Shown piece after piece: positions 1 to 9,468 of a DNA stretch of 64,000 nucleotides. Both the position numbers and the translations under genes were made by a program. This DNA comes from Acidimicrobiales bacterium (GTDB lineage Bacteria > Actinomycetota > Acidimicrobiia > Acidimicrobiales > Iamiaceae), in assembly GCA_025463985.1 (NCBI GenBank), contig JAODBM010000114.1, forward strand, positions 45,643-109,642. Reading direction: 5' to 3'. Each line of letters starts with the position of its first letter. Positions within the stretch are counted from its first letter, which is position 1. Below the pieces are notes generated by a model, which saw only the letters and a program-made list of their open reading frames with translations, did not search any database and had not been told where the DNA came from.

Positions 1-54
1 TGTCGCGAGCTGACCTGGCTGACGCGACCTGACCTGGCGCGTCCGGGGCGGGTC

Positions 55-354
55 TCAGCCGGAGGGGCGGTCGAGCGGGGACGCCGCGCCACGACGACGA
101 CCGGAAGGCCGGCGCCGGAGCCCGGCCTCGCGCAGCCGGCGCACGAGCACCCGTGGGTCGACGACCCGCGCGCCGAGCGCGACGGCTTGGTCCCACCACT
201 CGGCCGGCAGGTCGTAGTGGTCGCCGTGGAACGCGCGCGGCGGCAGCCCGACGAGCGAAGCGAACGCGTGCAGCTCGTCGACGTCGGCGTCGCTGACCAT
301 GTGCGCCCAGCGCCGCCCGTGCGCCGACCAGATCGGCCGGTCGATCAGGATCAC
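55..354 (-). CDS. DUF4031 domain-containing protein
   Basis: Translation from a GTG at 354: VILIDRPIWSAHGRRWAHMVSDADVDELHAFASLVGLPPRAFHGDHYDLPAEWWDQAVALGA; typical DUF4031 motifs. Start overlaps the stop of the upstream SnoaL-like gene by 4 bp. Confidence 0.7.
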   Translation of the reverse strand: MILIDRPIWSAHGRRWAHMVSDADVDELHAFASLVGLPPRAFHGDHYDLPAEWWDQAVALGARVVDPRVLVRRLREAGLRRRPSGRRRGAASPLDRPSG

Positions 355-803
355 GTTCGAGGCACACGGGGCGCGGGGGTTCGGCCGTCGACGCGCACGA
401 TCCGTTCGACGAGGAGCCAGCGTCCGTCCTCGACCCGCAAGCGGTCCCGGTAGCGGCCCCAGTGGTCGGACCCGTCGCCGGTCAGCACGAGGAAGTAGGA
501 GGAGGAGCTGGCCTCGGCGGCCGACTCGAGGTCGATCAACACGCTGGACACGTGGTGACGTCCGGGCGTGGCGCCGTTGCCGCGGCTGGCCGCGCCGCGG
601 GCGATCACCGCGTCGATCTGCGCGGCGATGGCGGCGCGTCCCACCCACCGCCCGCCCGCGTCGCCGACGTCGAGCACCCCGTCCTCGGTGAAGCAGGCGG
701 CGAGGTCGCCGGCCCGGCCGCGGTCGCCGGCATGCGTGTAGCGCGCCAGCGTGTCCCGCACGCCCTCGCGCGCCACGGCCTCCCAAGCTTCCATGGCCCG
801 CAC
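351..803 (-). CDS. SnoaL-like / nuclear transport factor 2-fold protein
   Basis: 150 aa ORF: VRDTLARYTHAGDRGRAGDLAACFTEDGVLDV...GRHHVSSVLIDLES...YFLVLTGDGSDHWGRYRDRLRVEDGRWLLVERIVRVDG; typical SnoaL-like pattern. Confidence 0.75.
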   Translation of the reverse strand: MRAMEAWEAVAREGVRDTLARYTHAGDRGRAGDLAACFTEDGVLDVGDAGGRWVGRAAIAAQIDAVIARGAASRGNGATPGRHHVSSVLIDLESAAEASSSSYFLVLTGDGSDHWGRYRDRLRVEDGRWLLVERIVRVDGRTPAPRVPRT

Positions 804-900
804 GGTAGGCGTCGCGTGTCGACGTCCCTGGGTGGTCCGCGCTCGCCGGCCCGGGGGTCAGGTCCGCGGAGGCGCTGGGGCCCGATACCGTCCAGCGCCG

Positions 901-1635
901 ATGACCGGTCCCGACCGGGGGCACGGCGCGCCCCCACCGCCGCACCCCATCACCGCGAGCCTCGTGCTGGGTCTTGCCGTCGGCGTGTTCGGCATCTCGT
1001 TCGGCGTGCTCGCCGTGTCTGCGGGGCTCTCGCCCAACAAGGCCGTGGCGATGTCGCTCTTGGTGTTCACGGGCGCCTCCCAGTTCGCGGCCGTGGCCGT
1101 CGTGCAGGCGGGCGGCTCACCGCTCGCGGCGCTCGGCGGCGCGCTGCTCCTCGCCGCCCGCAACGGTGCCTACGGCTTGGCGCTCACCGACGTGCTGCGC
1201 GGGCGCCTTCGCATGCGGCTCGTGGCCGCGCAGCTCGTGATCGACGAGTCGACGGCCATGGCCGCCGCGCAGCACGATCGCCGCGACCAGCGCCGCGCCT
1301 TCTGGACCGCGGGCATCGCGACGGGCATCTGCTGGAACATCGGCACGTTGATCGGTGCCCTCGGAGGCGACGCCATCGGCGACCCGGCCCGCTTCGGGCT
1401 CGACGCCGCGTTTCCGGCCGGGTTCGTGGCGTTGCTCGTGCCCCACCTGCGCCACCTCGACGGTCGGCGGGCCGCGGCGCTCGGGGTCGCGGCCGCGCTG
1501 GTGCTGGTGCCGTTCGCTCCGGCGGGCGTCCCGGTCCTGGCGGCAGGAGCGGCCGCGCTGCTCGGGCTACGGGCGCCGCGTCGTGAGGATCGGCCGGCCG
1601 CGCCGCCCGCCCCACCGGTCGAGGACGCCGGGTGA
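901..1635 (+). CDS. azlC: AzlC family branched-chain amino acid ABC-independent permease subunit
   Basis: ATG at 901; GVFGISFGVLAVSAGLSPNKAVAMSLLVFTGASQFAAV...ARNGAYGLAL...DESTAMA; AzlC signatures; followed by AzlD with 4 bp overlap. Confidence 0.85.
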   Translation: MTGPDRGHGAPPPPHPITASLVLGLAVGVFGISFGVLAVSAGLSPNKAVAMSLLVFTGASQFAAVAVVQAGGSPLAALGGALLLAARNGAYGLALTDVLRGRLRMRLVAAQLVIDESTAMAAAQHDRRDQRRAFWTAGIATGICWNIGTLIGALGGDAIGDPARFGLDAAFPAGFVALLVPHLRHLDGRRAAALGVAAALVLVPFAPAGVPVLAAGAAALLGLRAPRREDRPAAPPAPPVEDAG

Positions 1636-1934
1636 GCTGGACCACGCTGCTCGTGCTGGCTGCGGGCGCCTACGGCTTCAAGGTGCTGGGCCTGGTCGTC
1701 CTCGGCCGGCGGGGGCTTCCCGAACCGCTCACGCGCTGCGTCCAGCTGCTCCCGGCCGCGCTGCTGCCCGCGCTCATCGCTATCCAGACGTTGACCACGG
1801 GCCACCGGCTGGTGGTCGACGCGCGGGCCGCCGGGGTGGGCGTCGCGATCCTCGCGGCCTGGCGCCGGGCACCGTTCCCCGTGGTGATCCTCGTGGGCGC
1901 CGCGGTCACCGCCGGCGTCCGCGCCCTCAGCTGA
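1632..1934 (+). CDS. azlD: AzlD family protein
   Basis: 100 aa small membrane protein overlapping azlC stop; VLAAGAYGFKVLGLVVLGRRGLPEPLTRCVQLLPAALLPALIA. Confidence 0.8.
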   Translation: MSWTTLLVLAAGAYGFKVLGLVVLGRRGLPEPLTRCVQLLPAALLPALIAIQTLTTGHRLVVDARAAGVGVAILAAWRRAPFPVVILVGAAVTAGVRALS

Positions 1935-1947
1935 GAGCGCGCCGACG

Positions 1948-3225
1948 TCACGCCGGGGCGTCGGGGTCGGGCTCGGGGTCGTCGGGCGCGTGGTCGGCGG
2001 GGTGGTGGTCGTGCAGGTGGCCGATGTCGGCGTCGCCGCGGTCCGGCGTGGCCGCGTTGGCCGTGCCGTGGTCGTGGCGCCACGTGCTCTCGACCAGCGA
2101 CAGCACCTCCCGCAGCGGGCGACCGCTGCGCCGCGCGAGCTTCGCCGCGTCGTCGAACTCGGCCTTCACCCGGCCGGGGCTGACCTTGACCCGGACGGCG
2201 AGCCCGTCCACCACCACCCGGTCCACGTCGCGTGATGACGGCCACCGCTCGAGCCGCTGGCCCCGCACGCCGAGCGAGCCGGTCTCGGCGATGAGCACCG
2301 CGGTCACCTGGCGCGCCAGGGCGGGGTCGGCCAGCGCGCTGACGGTGTGGGCCGGTCGCCCCTTCTTCATGAGGATGGGCGTGAGCCACGCATCGTGGGC
2401 ACCGGCCTCGAGCAGCGCCGCGATCGCGTGCGCCAGCACCTCGCCGGTCGCGTCATCGACGTTGGCTTCGAGCAGCACGACCGGCTGGCCTTGCTCGAGC
2501 TGCGTGTCGAGCTCTTGGCCGATCACCACTTGCGTGAGGTTGGGGCGCCCGTCGATCTCGCGGCTTCCGGCGCCGAACCCGGTGGCCTCGATGCGCATGG
2601 CCGGCATCGGACCCCACGTGGTGACCGTGGCGGCCAGTAGCGCGGCCCCCGTCGGGGTGGTCAGCTCGACCGGGATGTCGAGGCCCTGTGTCGGCGCGCC
2701 GCGGAGCAGCTCGACGACAGCGGGCGCCGGGTTGGGGATGTGACCGTGCGCGCTGCGGACCATGCCGATGCCGGTGGTGACGGCAGATGAGCAGACCCGG
2801 TCGACGTCGAGCAGCTCGAGCGCCGCGCAGGTGCCCACCACGTCGACGATGGCGTCGATGCCGCCGACCTCGTGGAAGTGCACCTGGTCGGGCGGCCGGC
2901 CGTGCAGGCGCCCTTCGGCCCGGGCGAGCGCCTGGAACGCGGCGAGCGCACGCTGCTGGACCCGCTCGGGCAGGCGCGCCTCGGCCACGAGCCCTTGGAT
3001 GTGGGCGGCCGTGCGCACGACCGTGCTGTCCGCGGCGTGCACGTGGACCTTCGTGCCCGCGATGCCGCCACGCAGCACCGGCTCGGCCTCCAGGCTCCAG
3101 CCGCCGACGGGCAGCGCGTCGAGCATGCGGATGACGCCGTCGATGTCCGCACCGGCATCGATCAACGCCCCGAGGGCCATGTCGCCGGCGATGCCCGAGA
3201 AGCAGTGGAACCAAGCGACGGTCAT
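1948..3225 (-). CDS. larC: Nickel pincer cofactor biosynthesis protein LarC
   Basis: MTVAWFHCFSGIAGDMALGALIDAGAD...HVHFHEVGGIDAIVDVVG...TPTGAALLA...ANVDDATGEVLAHA; ATG at 3225. Confidence 0.9.
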   Translation of the reverse strand: MTVAWFHCFSGIAGDMALGALIDAGADIDGVIRMLDALPVGGWSLEAEPVLRGGIAGTKVHVHAADSTVVRTAAHIQGLVAEARLPERVQQRALAAFQALARAEGRLHGRPPDQVHFHEVGGIDAIVDVVGTCAALELLDVDRVCSSAVTTGIGMVRSAHGHIPNPAPAVVELLRGAPTQGLDIPVELTTPTGAALLAATVTTWGPMPAMRIEATGFGAGSREIDGRPNLTQVVIGQELDTQLEQGQPVVLLEANVDDATGEVLAHAIAALLEAGAHDAWLTPILMKKGRPAHTVSALADPALARQVTAVLIAETGSLGVRGQRLERWPSSRDVDRVVVDGLAVRVKVSPGRVKAEFDDAAKLARRSGRPLREVLSLVESTWRHDHGTANAATPDRGDADIGHLHDHHPADHAPDDPEPDPDAPA

Positions 3226-4061
3226 CGCGTCGCACGACTCGGTTGGCTGGTGTCCGCTGGGTCGCGGTCGGCCGGCGCCGCGGTGGGCGGCTCGGACGGC
3301 TCGACCGGCACGCGGCGGGCCGGGTTGAGGAACAGGCGAACGACGGCGCACGCGGCGCCGAAACCGTTGTCGATGCCCACCACCGTGATGCCCGACGCGC
3401 ACGACGAGAGCATGGCCAGCAGCGCGGTGACCCCTTCGAGGGCGGCGCCGTAGCCGACGCTCGTGGGAACGGCCACCACGGGCGCGCCCGTGAGCCCGCC
3501 GACGAGGCTGGCCAGCGCTCCCTCCATCCCGGCCACGACCACCACGGCGTCGGCATCGACGACCACCGCGGCCTGCGCGAGCAGCCGGTGCACGCCGGCC
3601 ACTCCGACGTCGGTGAGCCGCCGCGGCACGAACCCGTGGGCGCTCAACGTGGCCACGCACTCCTCGGCGACCGGGAGGTCCGCGGTGCCGGCCGTGACGA
3701 CCACGATGCGCTCGGCCCGACGTGGCGCCGGCCGCCACACGACGGTCGTGCCGCTCACGATGCCGCCCGGGTTGGCGTCGAGCACGGCGGTGATCTGCTC
3801 GGCGGAGGCGCGGGTGAGCAGCACCGGCGTGCGGTCCGAGGCCGACAGCAGCTCGCGCACGATCGCGGCGCAGTGCTCGGGCCGCTTGCCGGGCCCGTAC
3901 ACCGCTTCGGCCATGCCCTGCCGCAGCTGGCGGTGGTGGTCGACGGTGGCGAACCCGAGCTCGGCGTAGGGCAGCCGCCGCAGCGCGGCGACCGCGTCGT
4001 CGGGGGTGGCGCGACCGGATCTGACGTCGTCCAGCAATCGGCGCAGCGCGGCCTCGTCCAC
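3222..4061 (-). CDS. larB: Nickel pincer cofactor biosynthesis protein LarB (AIR carboxylase-like)
   Basis: GTG at 4061: VDEAALRRLLDDVRSGRATPDDAVAALRRLPYAELGFATVDHHRQLRQGMAEAVYGPGKRPEH...VVVAGMEGALASLVGGLTGAPVVAVPTSVGYGAALEGVTALLAML; overlaps larC start. Confidence 0.9.
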   Translation of the reverse strand: MDEAALRRLLDDVRSGRATPDDAVAALRRLPYAELGFATVDHHRQLRQGMAEAVYGPGKRPEHCAAIVRELLSASDRTPVLLTRASAEQITAVLDANPGGIVSGTTVVWRPAPRRAERIVVVTAGTADLPVAEECVATLSAHGFVPRRLTDVGVAGVHRLLAQAAVVVDADAVVVVAGMEGALASLVGGLTGAPVVAVPTSVGYGAALEGVTALLAMLSSCASGITVVGIDNGFGAACAVVRLFLNPARRVPVEPSEPPTAAPADRDPADTSQPSRATR

Positions 4062-4191
4062 CGGCCCATCATGCTCCGTCGCCCAGCCATACCTCGCGCT
4101 CGCCGGCCCGCCCCCGCTGCCCGCCTCGACGTCGGCGTCCGGGCGCTGAGGCCTCAGGCCGGCGCGATCGCGCCGGTGGTGGCGTCGGCTC

Positions 4192-5172
4192 GTGCGTATC
4201 CTGCCGGTCGTGTCCGCCGCCGAGCCTGACGTCCGTTCCGCCGCCGCGCCGCTCCGCGTCGGGTTTCTGGGCCCGCTGGGCACCTTCACCGAGCAGGCCC
4301 TCCTGACGCAGCCTGATCTGGCGGAGGCCGAGCTGGTGCCGATGCCGACGATGGCCGACGTCCTGCGGGCCACCGAGACTGGCGCCGTCGACATCGGGTT
4401 CGTCGCTATCGAGAACTCGATCGAGGGCACGGTCAACGTCACGCTCGACACGTTGGCCTTCGACGTCGACGTGCTCATCCAGCGCGAGGTCGTGATCTCC
4501 GTGCAGCAGCACCTGCTGGCCGTGCCCGGCACGGCGCTCGGCGACATCGAGCTCGTGCTGTCGATCCCGCACGCCACCGCGCAGTGCCGCCGCTTCCTGC
4601 AGCGCGAGCTGCCCGGCGTCACCACCCAGGCCGCCAACTCCACCGCCGAGGCCGCACAGCGGGTGGCCGAGTTGGGGCTGCGGACCAACGCCGCGATCGG
4701 CAACGCGCTCGCCGCCAAGATCTATGGCCTCGAGGTCCTAGCCGAGGAGATCGAGGACCATCCGGAGAACAAGACCCGGTTCGTGGCCGCCGGCCGAGGC
4801 ACCGTACCGGCGCCGACCGGGCACGACAAGACCTCGCTCGTCGTGTTCCAGCGGGCCGACCGCCCGGGCAGCCTGCTCGCCATCCTGCAGGAGTTCGCGG
4901 CTCGATCCATCAACCTGACCAAGCTCGAATCGCGCCCCACCAAGCAGGCGCTGGGCGACTACTGCTTCATCCTCGACCTCGAAGGCCACATCGCCGACGA
5001 GGTCGTGGCCGACTGCCTGCGAGCCCTGCACGCGAAGCACGGCGACGTGAAGTTCCTGGGCTCGTATCCGGCCGCGGGCGAGCACGGTCCCGCGGCCCGG
5101 CGGGACAGCGATGCCGCCTGGCTGGCCGCTGACCAGTGGCTGCAGGCCATCCGCGCCCGGGTCCAGGTCTGA
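4192..5172 (+). CDS. pheA: Prephenate dehydratase
   Basis: [16 protein letters not shown]...[22 protein letters not shown]...[53 protein letters not shown]; catalytic and ACT domains. Start codon uncertain. Confidence 0.93.
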   Translation: MRILPVVSAAEPDVRSAAAPLRVGFLGPLGTFTEQALLTQPDLAEAELVPMPTMADVLRATETGAVDIGFVAIENSIEGTVNVTLDTLAFDVDVLIQREVVISVQQHLLAVPGTALGDIELVLSIPHATAQCRRFLQRELPGVTTQAANSTAEAAQRVAELGLRTNAAIGNALAAKIYGLEVLAEEIEDHPENKTRFVAAGRGTVPAPTGHDKTSLVVFQRADRPGSLLAILQEFAARSINLTKLESRPTKQALGDYCFILDLEGHIADEVVADCLRALHAKHGDVKFLGSYPAAGEHGPAARRDSDAAWLAADQWLQAIRARVQV

Positions 5173-5208
5173 CCGTCCGTCCGGCCGCGGTGACTCGACG
5201 TTCCTCGG

Positions 5209-5293
5209 CGGAGCGGGAGGGATTCGAACCCTCGGGCCCTTGCGGGCCGCCGGTTTTCAAGACCGGTGCATTCGTCCTCTCTGCCACCGCTCC
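5209..5293 (-). tRNA. tRNA-Ser(UGA)
   Basis: Reverse strand ggagcggtggcagagaggacgaatgcaccggtcttgaaaaccgg...gggttcgaatccctcccgctccg; 7 bp acceptor stem, anticodon loop CTTGAAA, long variable arm. Confidence 0.95.
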
Positions 5294-5406
5294 GCCGAGC
5301 AGCCTACGAGGCGGCGCCCACCCCGCCCGCCGACGTTGGACCCGAGTGACCTGCGATCGTGTGGGCGGCCGCTCGGAGCGGGTGTGTACCATCGGCTCCC
5401 CAGAGA

Positions 5407-5495
5407 GGAGAGGTGCCGGAGTCTGGTTGATCGGGCCTCCCTGCTAAGGAGGTGACGGGGTAACTCGTCCGTGGGTTCAAATCCCACCCTCTCCG
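5407..5495 (+). tRNA. tRNA-Ser(GCU)
   Basis: ggagaggtgccggagtctggttgatcgggcctccctgctaaggagg...gtgggttcaaatcccaccctctccg; anticodon loop CTGCTAA, long variable arm. Confidence 0.95.
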
Positions 5496-5523
5496 CCGAC
5501 ACCTGGCCGTCGTGTCCAGGTCC

Positions 5524-5554
5524 GAACCCCGCCCGCTGCCAGTGGGCGGGGTTC
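5524..5554 (+). terminator. Rho-independent-like hairpin downstream of tRNA-Ser(GCU)
   Basis: GAACCCCGCCC-gctgccagt-GGGCGGGGTTC, perfect 11 bp stem followed by cgtcgtttt. Confidence 0.75.
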
Positions 5555-5813
5555 CGTCGTTTTCGGTGCTGGCGGGCGGCGTGGTCGGGGCGGAGGATCT
5601 CCGTCCCAAGCGCGGCCGACTAGGCCTTTCGGCCCATCTGGTGGCCCGCCCTGTAAGAGCGGCGTCGCGTGAGCCGTCCAAAGCCGCGTCGGAGCCCGCT
5701 TTCCATTGGTGGGCCAGCCGGATGCATGACGGGGGGGACTCTCCTCGGCGGGCTCCAACCGACCGCCGGACGCGCCGCGCCTGGTGTGGTCCACACCACA
5801 GGAGAAGCAGCTG

Positions 5814-6668
5814 ATGAACTACAAGACCAAGGCGATGGCCCTCGGGGCCGTCCTGGCACTGGCGGTGGGCGCGTCCTCTGCGCTCGCATCGCCGGGGTCG
5901 GCCAAGGCGCCGACTGCGAGCCCGCCCAAGGCCTCCAGCAAGGCCGGCAAGTCGCTGGGCGAGTTCGGCATCCAGGGCGCGACGCTCGTGTTGCTCAACA
6001 ACCCGTGTCGCGTGCTGGACACCCGCCAGACCAAGAAGACGCTGGTTCCGGGTGTCCCGCTGGGCGTCCAGTTCACCGGGAGCGGGCTCACCGGCGGTGG
6101 TGAGAGCAACTGCAACATCCCGGACAACGGCATGATCGCCGGCGTCCAGGCGTCGATCAGCGCCGTTGCCCCCTCCGCCACCGGCTACCTGCGGCTCGGC
6201 GTCGATGGCATCGCCGCCGCGACCGAACTGAACTACCAGAAGGGGCAAGGCATCACGACGGGTGCCGCCATCCCGCTCTGCACGTTCGCCGGTTGCGTGT
6301 CGGGACACCAGGTCAACTTCGAGGCCAACCAAGGTGGGACGGACCTCGTGGTCGACGTGCAGGGCTACTACCTGCGGCCGACGGCCACGCAGGTCGAGGG
6401 TGCCAACGCTGGCACCGTCGCCCCCTATGACACCGACGCCACGTCGGGCATGCTCGGCACCGGAGCGCTTCACACGTCGAAGGGCGTGTACGTCCTGGCC
6501 ATGAAGAACAACGTGGCCACCTGCGCACTGAACGTGACGGCGCACAACGGCAACCGGTTCGGTCAGGTCAGCATCAACGATGCGTTCCCGAACACGGCCA
6601 CGGTGTTGATCCTCGACGCTGCGGGCAATCCGCAGGACGCCGACTTCAGCTTCGTCGCCACCTGCTAG
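5814..6668 (+). CDS. Secreted hypothetical protein
   Basis: ATG at 5814 with ggagaa RBS; signal-peptide-like N-terminus MNYKTKAMALGAVLALAVGASSALASPGSA; TDLVVDVQGYYL motif seen in actinobacterial secreted proteins. Confidence 0.7.
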   Translation: MNYKTKAMALGAVLALAVGASSALASPGSAKAPTASPPKASSKAGKSLGEFGIQGATLVLLNNPCRVLDTRQTKKTLVPGVPLGVQFTGSGLTGGGESNCNIPDNGMIAGVQASISAVAPSATGYLRLGVDGIAAATELNYQKGQGITTGAAIPLCTFAGCVSGHQVNFEANQGGTDLVVDVQGYYLRPTATQVEGANAGTVAPYDTDATSGMLGTGALHTSKGVYVLAMKNNVATCALNVTAHNGNRFGQVSINDAFPNTATVLILDAAGNPQDADFSFVATC

Positions 6669-6707
6669 TCACCCCCTAGCACGGCGTCATCGCCGAACGC
6701 TGAGCGG

Positions 6708-6734
6708 CCCGGCTCCTTCGTCGAAGGAGCCGGG
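6708..6734 (+). terminator. Terminator hairpin
   Basis: CCCGGCTCCTT-cgtcg-AAGGAGCCGGG, perfect 11 bp stem 40 bp after the secreted-protein stop. Confidence 0.8.
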
Positions 6735-6790
6735 TCGTTCGCGTTGCGGCTGTCACGCTCGCCGCTCGCCGCTTGCCGCTTGCCGGTCGC

Positions 6791-7192
6791 TCAGCCGGCA
6801 AGGAAGCTGAGCCGGATCGTGCGTTGCGCGTTGTCGACGTTGGTGTCGACCAGCACGATGCTCTGCCACGTGCCGAGGGCAGGCTCGCCGTCCAGCACGG
6901 GCACCGTCAGCGCCGGGCTCACGATCGCCGGCAGCACGTGGTCGGCACCGTGGCCGGGCGAGCCGTGGTGGTGCCCGTACCGCCCATCGCGGGGGAGCAG
7001 CCGCTCGAGCGTCGCCACGAGGTCGTCGTCGCTGCCGGCACCGGTCTCGATCAACGCCAGCCCGGCAGTCGCGTGCGGCGCGAACACGTGGACCAGCCCG
7101 TCGCCGCGCCCGCCACAGAAGGCCACGACCTCGGCGGTGAGGTCGGTGATGACCCTGCGCCCTGTGCGCACCTCTAGCTCCACGCTGTCCAT
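6791..7192 (-). CDS. YjbQ family protein (UPF0047)
   Basis: VELEVRTGRRVITDLTAEV...GLVHVFAPHATAGLALIETG...GHGADHVLPAIVSPALTVPVLDGEPALGTWQSIVLVDTNVDNAQRTIRLSF. Confidence 0.85.
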   Translation of the reverse strand: MDSVELEVRTGRRVITDLTAEVVAFCGGRGDGLVHVFAPHATAGLALIETGAGSDDDLVATLERLLPRDGRYGHHHGSPGHGADHVLPAIVSPALTVPVLDGEPALGTWQSIVLVDTNVDNAQRTIRLSFLAG

Positions 7193-7319
7193 CGCCGGCT
7201 CCTGCCCTCGTCCGACAATCGTCGCCGCCCGCCTGCTGGGAGGCTACGCCCGTCGACCGTTCGCTTTGACCGTTGGAAGCGCTCCAAGGCCTGCGGCTAG
7301 GGTCCGTGGTCCACACGGC

Positions 7320-7363
7320 CTGCGCTCGTAGCTCAATTGGAGAGAGCATCTGACTACGGATCA
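7320..7363 (+). repeat. Left attachment-site core / 5' half remnant of tRNA-Arg(ACG)
   Basis: 44/44 identity to 27313-27356; ends 3 nt into the 3' anticodon stem, then diverges (tcccgg vs gaaggt). Confidence 0.92.
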
Positions 7364-7506
7364 TCCCGGCCTGAGCGCTGTGCTGACCTGCGGATTCCCT
7401 GCAACAGGTCGAGCGGAACCGTCCGAATCAGATGGTGTCGATCCAGGCGAGGGATCAGCTCACCGTGAGGGATCGGCCCATGTGGGGTTCGCCTCGGGCG
7501 TGGGGT

Positions 7507-7905
7507 TTAGGAGGACCACCATGCTGCAATCTCGGCGTCCATGAAGTAGGTCATCCCAGCCCCGGTCTGCATGGACCGCATTGGCCACATCACCTTGCCC
7601 CACAGACGTCGAGTCAGCTTGCTCATCGCTCCGAGGTCGGATGCGATCTGCTTGCGCTCAAGGCGGCAGTTCTCCTGGATCTCGTCAAGGCTGACGGGTC
7701 GCCCTGCATTCGACGCCGCGAGATCGAGAGCGGCCCAGGCTCCCTGGTAGCGGGCGACCTCTTGCTTCAGTTGCCGCACCATTGATTCGGTCCACTCACC
7801 ATTCGCCGGAACGGCTACTCGGCGTTCGCCTGAATCATCGGCGTACGCAGCCAGCTCGAGCATGAGGCGTCGTGGAACTTGGACGTAATCGGATTCTGTT
7901 GGCAT
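7507..7905 (-). CDS. Hypothetical protein
   Basis: 132 aa, MPTESDYVQVPRRLMLELAAYADDSGERRVAVPANGEWTESMVRQLKQEVARYQGAWAALDLAA...; possible wHTH-like C-terminal part, family not recognised. Confidence 0.6.
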   Translation of the reverse strand: MPTESDYVQVPRRLMLELAAYADDSGERRVAVPANGEWTESMVRQLKQEVARYQGAWAALDLAASNAGRPVSLDEIQENCRLERKQIASDLGAMSKLTRRLWGKVMWPMRSMQTGAGMTYFMDAEIAAWWSS

Positions 7906-7970
7906 GAGAGCTCCTTGGTTGGAGCCGAACGTATAGGTACCACCTGATAACTACAACCCGCTATCAGCTG

Positions 7971-8225
7971 TTATGCCAGACCGGCCGATCCCATGGTGAA
8001 CGACACCCGCTCCGCGCCGAGGTCAAGGGCCTCGACCTCTCGACCATTGTCGAGCCACGCGCTCGCGTGGACGTGCCCTTGCGGGTGGTTAGACCAGAAA
8101 GCCGCATAGGTACGCGCAGACGCTGGGAGACCTCCAACGAGGGCGTCGATCTCGCCGAACGTGAGAGTGAGTGGGCCGTCGATCCGGAGGGCCAATCGGT
8201 CCCGCAGTGGGTCGTACTTCGCCAC
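7971..8225 (-). CDS. DUF7662-like small protein
   Basis: GTG at 8225: VAKYDPLRDRLALRIDGPLTLTFGEIDALVGGLPASARTYAAFWSNHPQGHVHASAWLDNGREVEALDLGAERVSF; the KYDPLRDxL...LPASARxYxAxWSN pattern. 8 bp downstream of the nuclease-like gene. Confidence 0.6.
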   Translation of the reverse strand: MAKYDPLRDRLALRIDGPLTLTFGEIDALVGGLPASARTYAAFWSNHPQGHVHASAWLDNGREVEALDLGAERVSFTMGSAGLA

Positions 8226-8233
8226 GGTGCTTC

Positions 8234-9139
8234 CTACTTCGGACTGCCGTAGGCGGCGTGGGCGAGCTTGATGAGGCGGCCAAGAAGCTCTGAGTGGTCG
8301 TCGAGGTCCTTGTCGTGGATCTGCAGACGGTAGGCGCCCCACCGGGCTTGGTAGGTCTGGAGAATGAGACCTGCCTCCTCCATCTCCTGGGTCATCTCGT
8401 CGTCCCGCGGAAGGCGCAGCTCGAGGACGACGTGCTGTCTGCGCGGACGCACCAGCATGAAGTTTGTGGCGACGCCATCGGCGGTGATCCCGATGTAGTT
8501 CTTGTTGTAGTTCGCTTGCGCCTTCGGTTGAGCTTGGCGAGCGAGAGCCACCAGCCGATCGGTGATAGCGAGCGTCGCAGGAGACCCCTTGCTCTCCCAG
8601 TACGACCGATCCCGTGGTTCGGTTCGATCCTCCTCCTCCTCTTCGACTGCAAGTCGGATCGTATCGAGGACCTTAGTTAGGACCACCGTGACTGCCCCGT
8701 TCACCTCCAGGGCCGAGGCTTGGATGGCGACCAGCGGGATGAAGCCGTTGAACAGACTGATCACGTTGAAAAACCGAGAGGTTATGTCCTCGGCGACGAT
8801 CACTCCGACGTGCTCGTACTGGGGGTAGCGGCGACGTTCGATGTCCCAGTACTCGATCGTCCGGATGATGTGGGACTCGTCTGTCGAGCCGAGCTGCAGC
8901 TCGACCTCGTATCGAGTGTTGGCATCCGGGTCTTGGAGCAGGAGATCGAGACGGCCGGCTCTGGGCTGAGAGCGCTCAACGTCCTTCACCTCTAGCTCAC
9001 CGAGGCCAAGGATCGACGGGTCGTTGACGATCAGCTGCTGGAGCCACTTCTCGTCGAACGTCGGATGGGCGCGCATCGAGAGGACGCGATGGGCGACGTA
9101 TCTCGGAGATTCCGTTCCGCCAGCGGTGATGTCAGTCAT
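8234..9139 (-). CDS. PD-(D/E)XK-like nuclease domain protein
   Basis: RAGRLDLLLQDPDANTRYEVELQLGSTDESHIIRTIEYWDIERRRYPQYEHVGVIVAEDITSRFFNVISLF; D-(x)n-ExE core typical of PD-(D/E)XK folds. Start chosen at MTDITAGG (9139). Confidence 0.6.
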   Translation of the reverse strand: MTDITAGGTESPRYVAHRVLSMRAHPTFDEKWLQQLIVNDPSILGLGELEVKDVERSQPRAGRLDLLLQDPDANTRYEVELQLGSTDESHIIRTIEYWDIERRRYPQYEHVGVIVAEDITSRFFNVISLFNGFIPLVAIQASALEVNGAVTVVLTKVLDTIRLAVEEEEEDRTEPRDRSYWESKGSPATLAITDRLVALARQAQPKAQANYNKNYIGITADGVATNFMLVRPRRQHVVLELRLPRDDEMTQEMEEAGLILQTYQARWGAYRLQIHDKDLDDHSELLGRLIKLAHAAYGSPK

Positions 9140-9468
9140 CGGCGGCAGGCTAGGTGATGCCCTGCGGCCTGGCGCTCGCCTGCATTCAGTTGAAGCGGGG
9201 GGTTCCTCGTCCGACGTCAGGGAGTCCGGATGGCGTAGCTGGCCTGCGCGAGCGATGCCGGGGGGTAATGGCAAGCGCCTCAACATGTCTGGCCTTGACC
9301 GCGTGCAACACGTCACTGCAGGCCCCCGGCGGGTCGTGGGTGGCCCCCAGGCTGTCAGACGCCCTGCGTAGCGTTGACGGCGTGAAATCCACGAGGCGCC
9401 CTGCTCGAGCCCGACCGGTAGTCGATCCTCCCCGACACCTTCGCCCGGGTCCTCTACCGTTGCAACAC

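Noticed and set aside
7364-7460. Group I intron or decayed 3' half of tRNA-Arg at the left att (ccgaatcagatggtgtcgatccaggcgag)
   Set aside because: A short tcaga match exists, but no T-arm or acceptor strand (cgagcgc) pairs with the 5' half; the simple attachment-site interpretation fits better.
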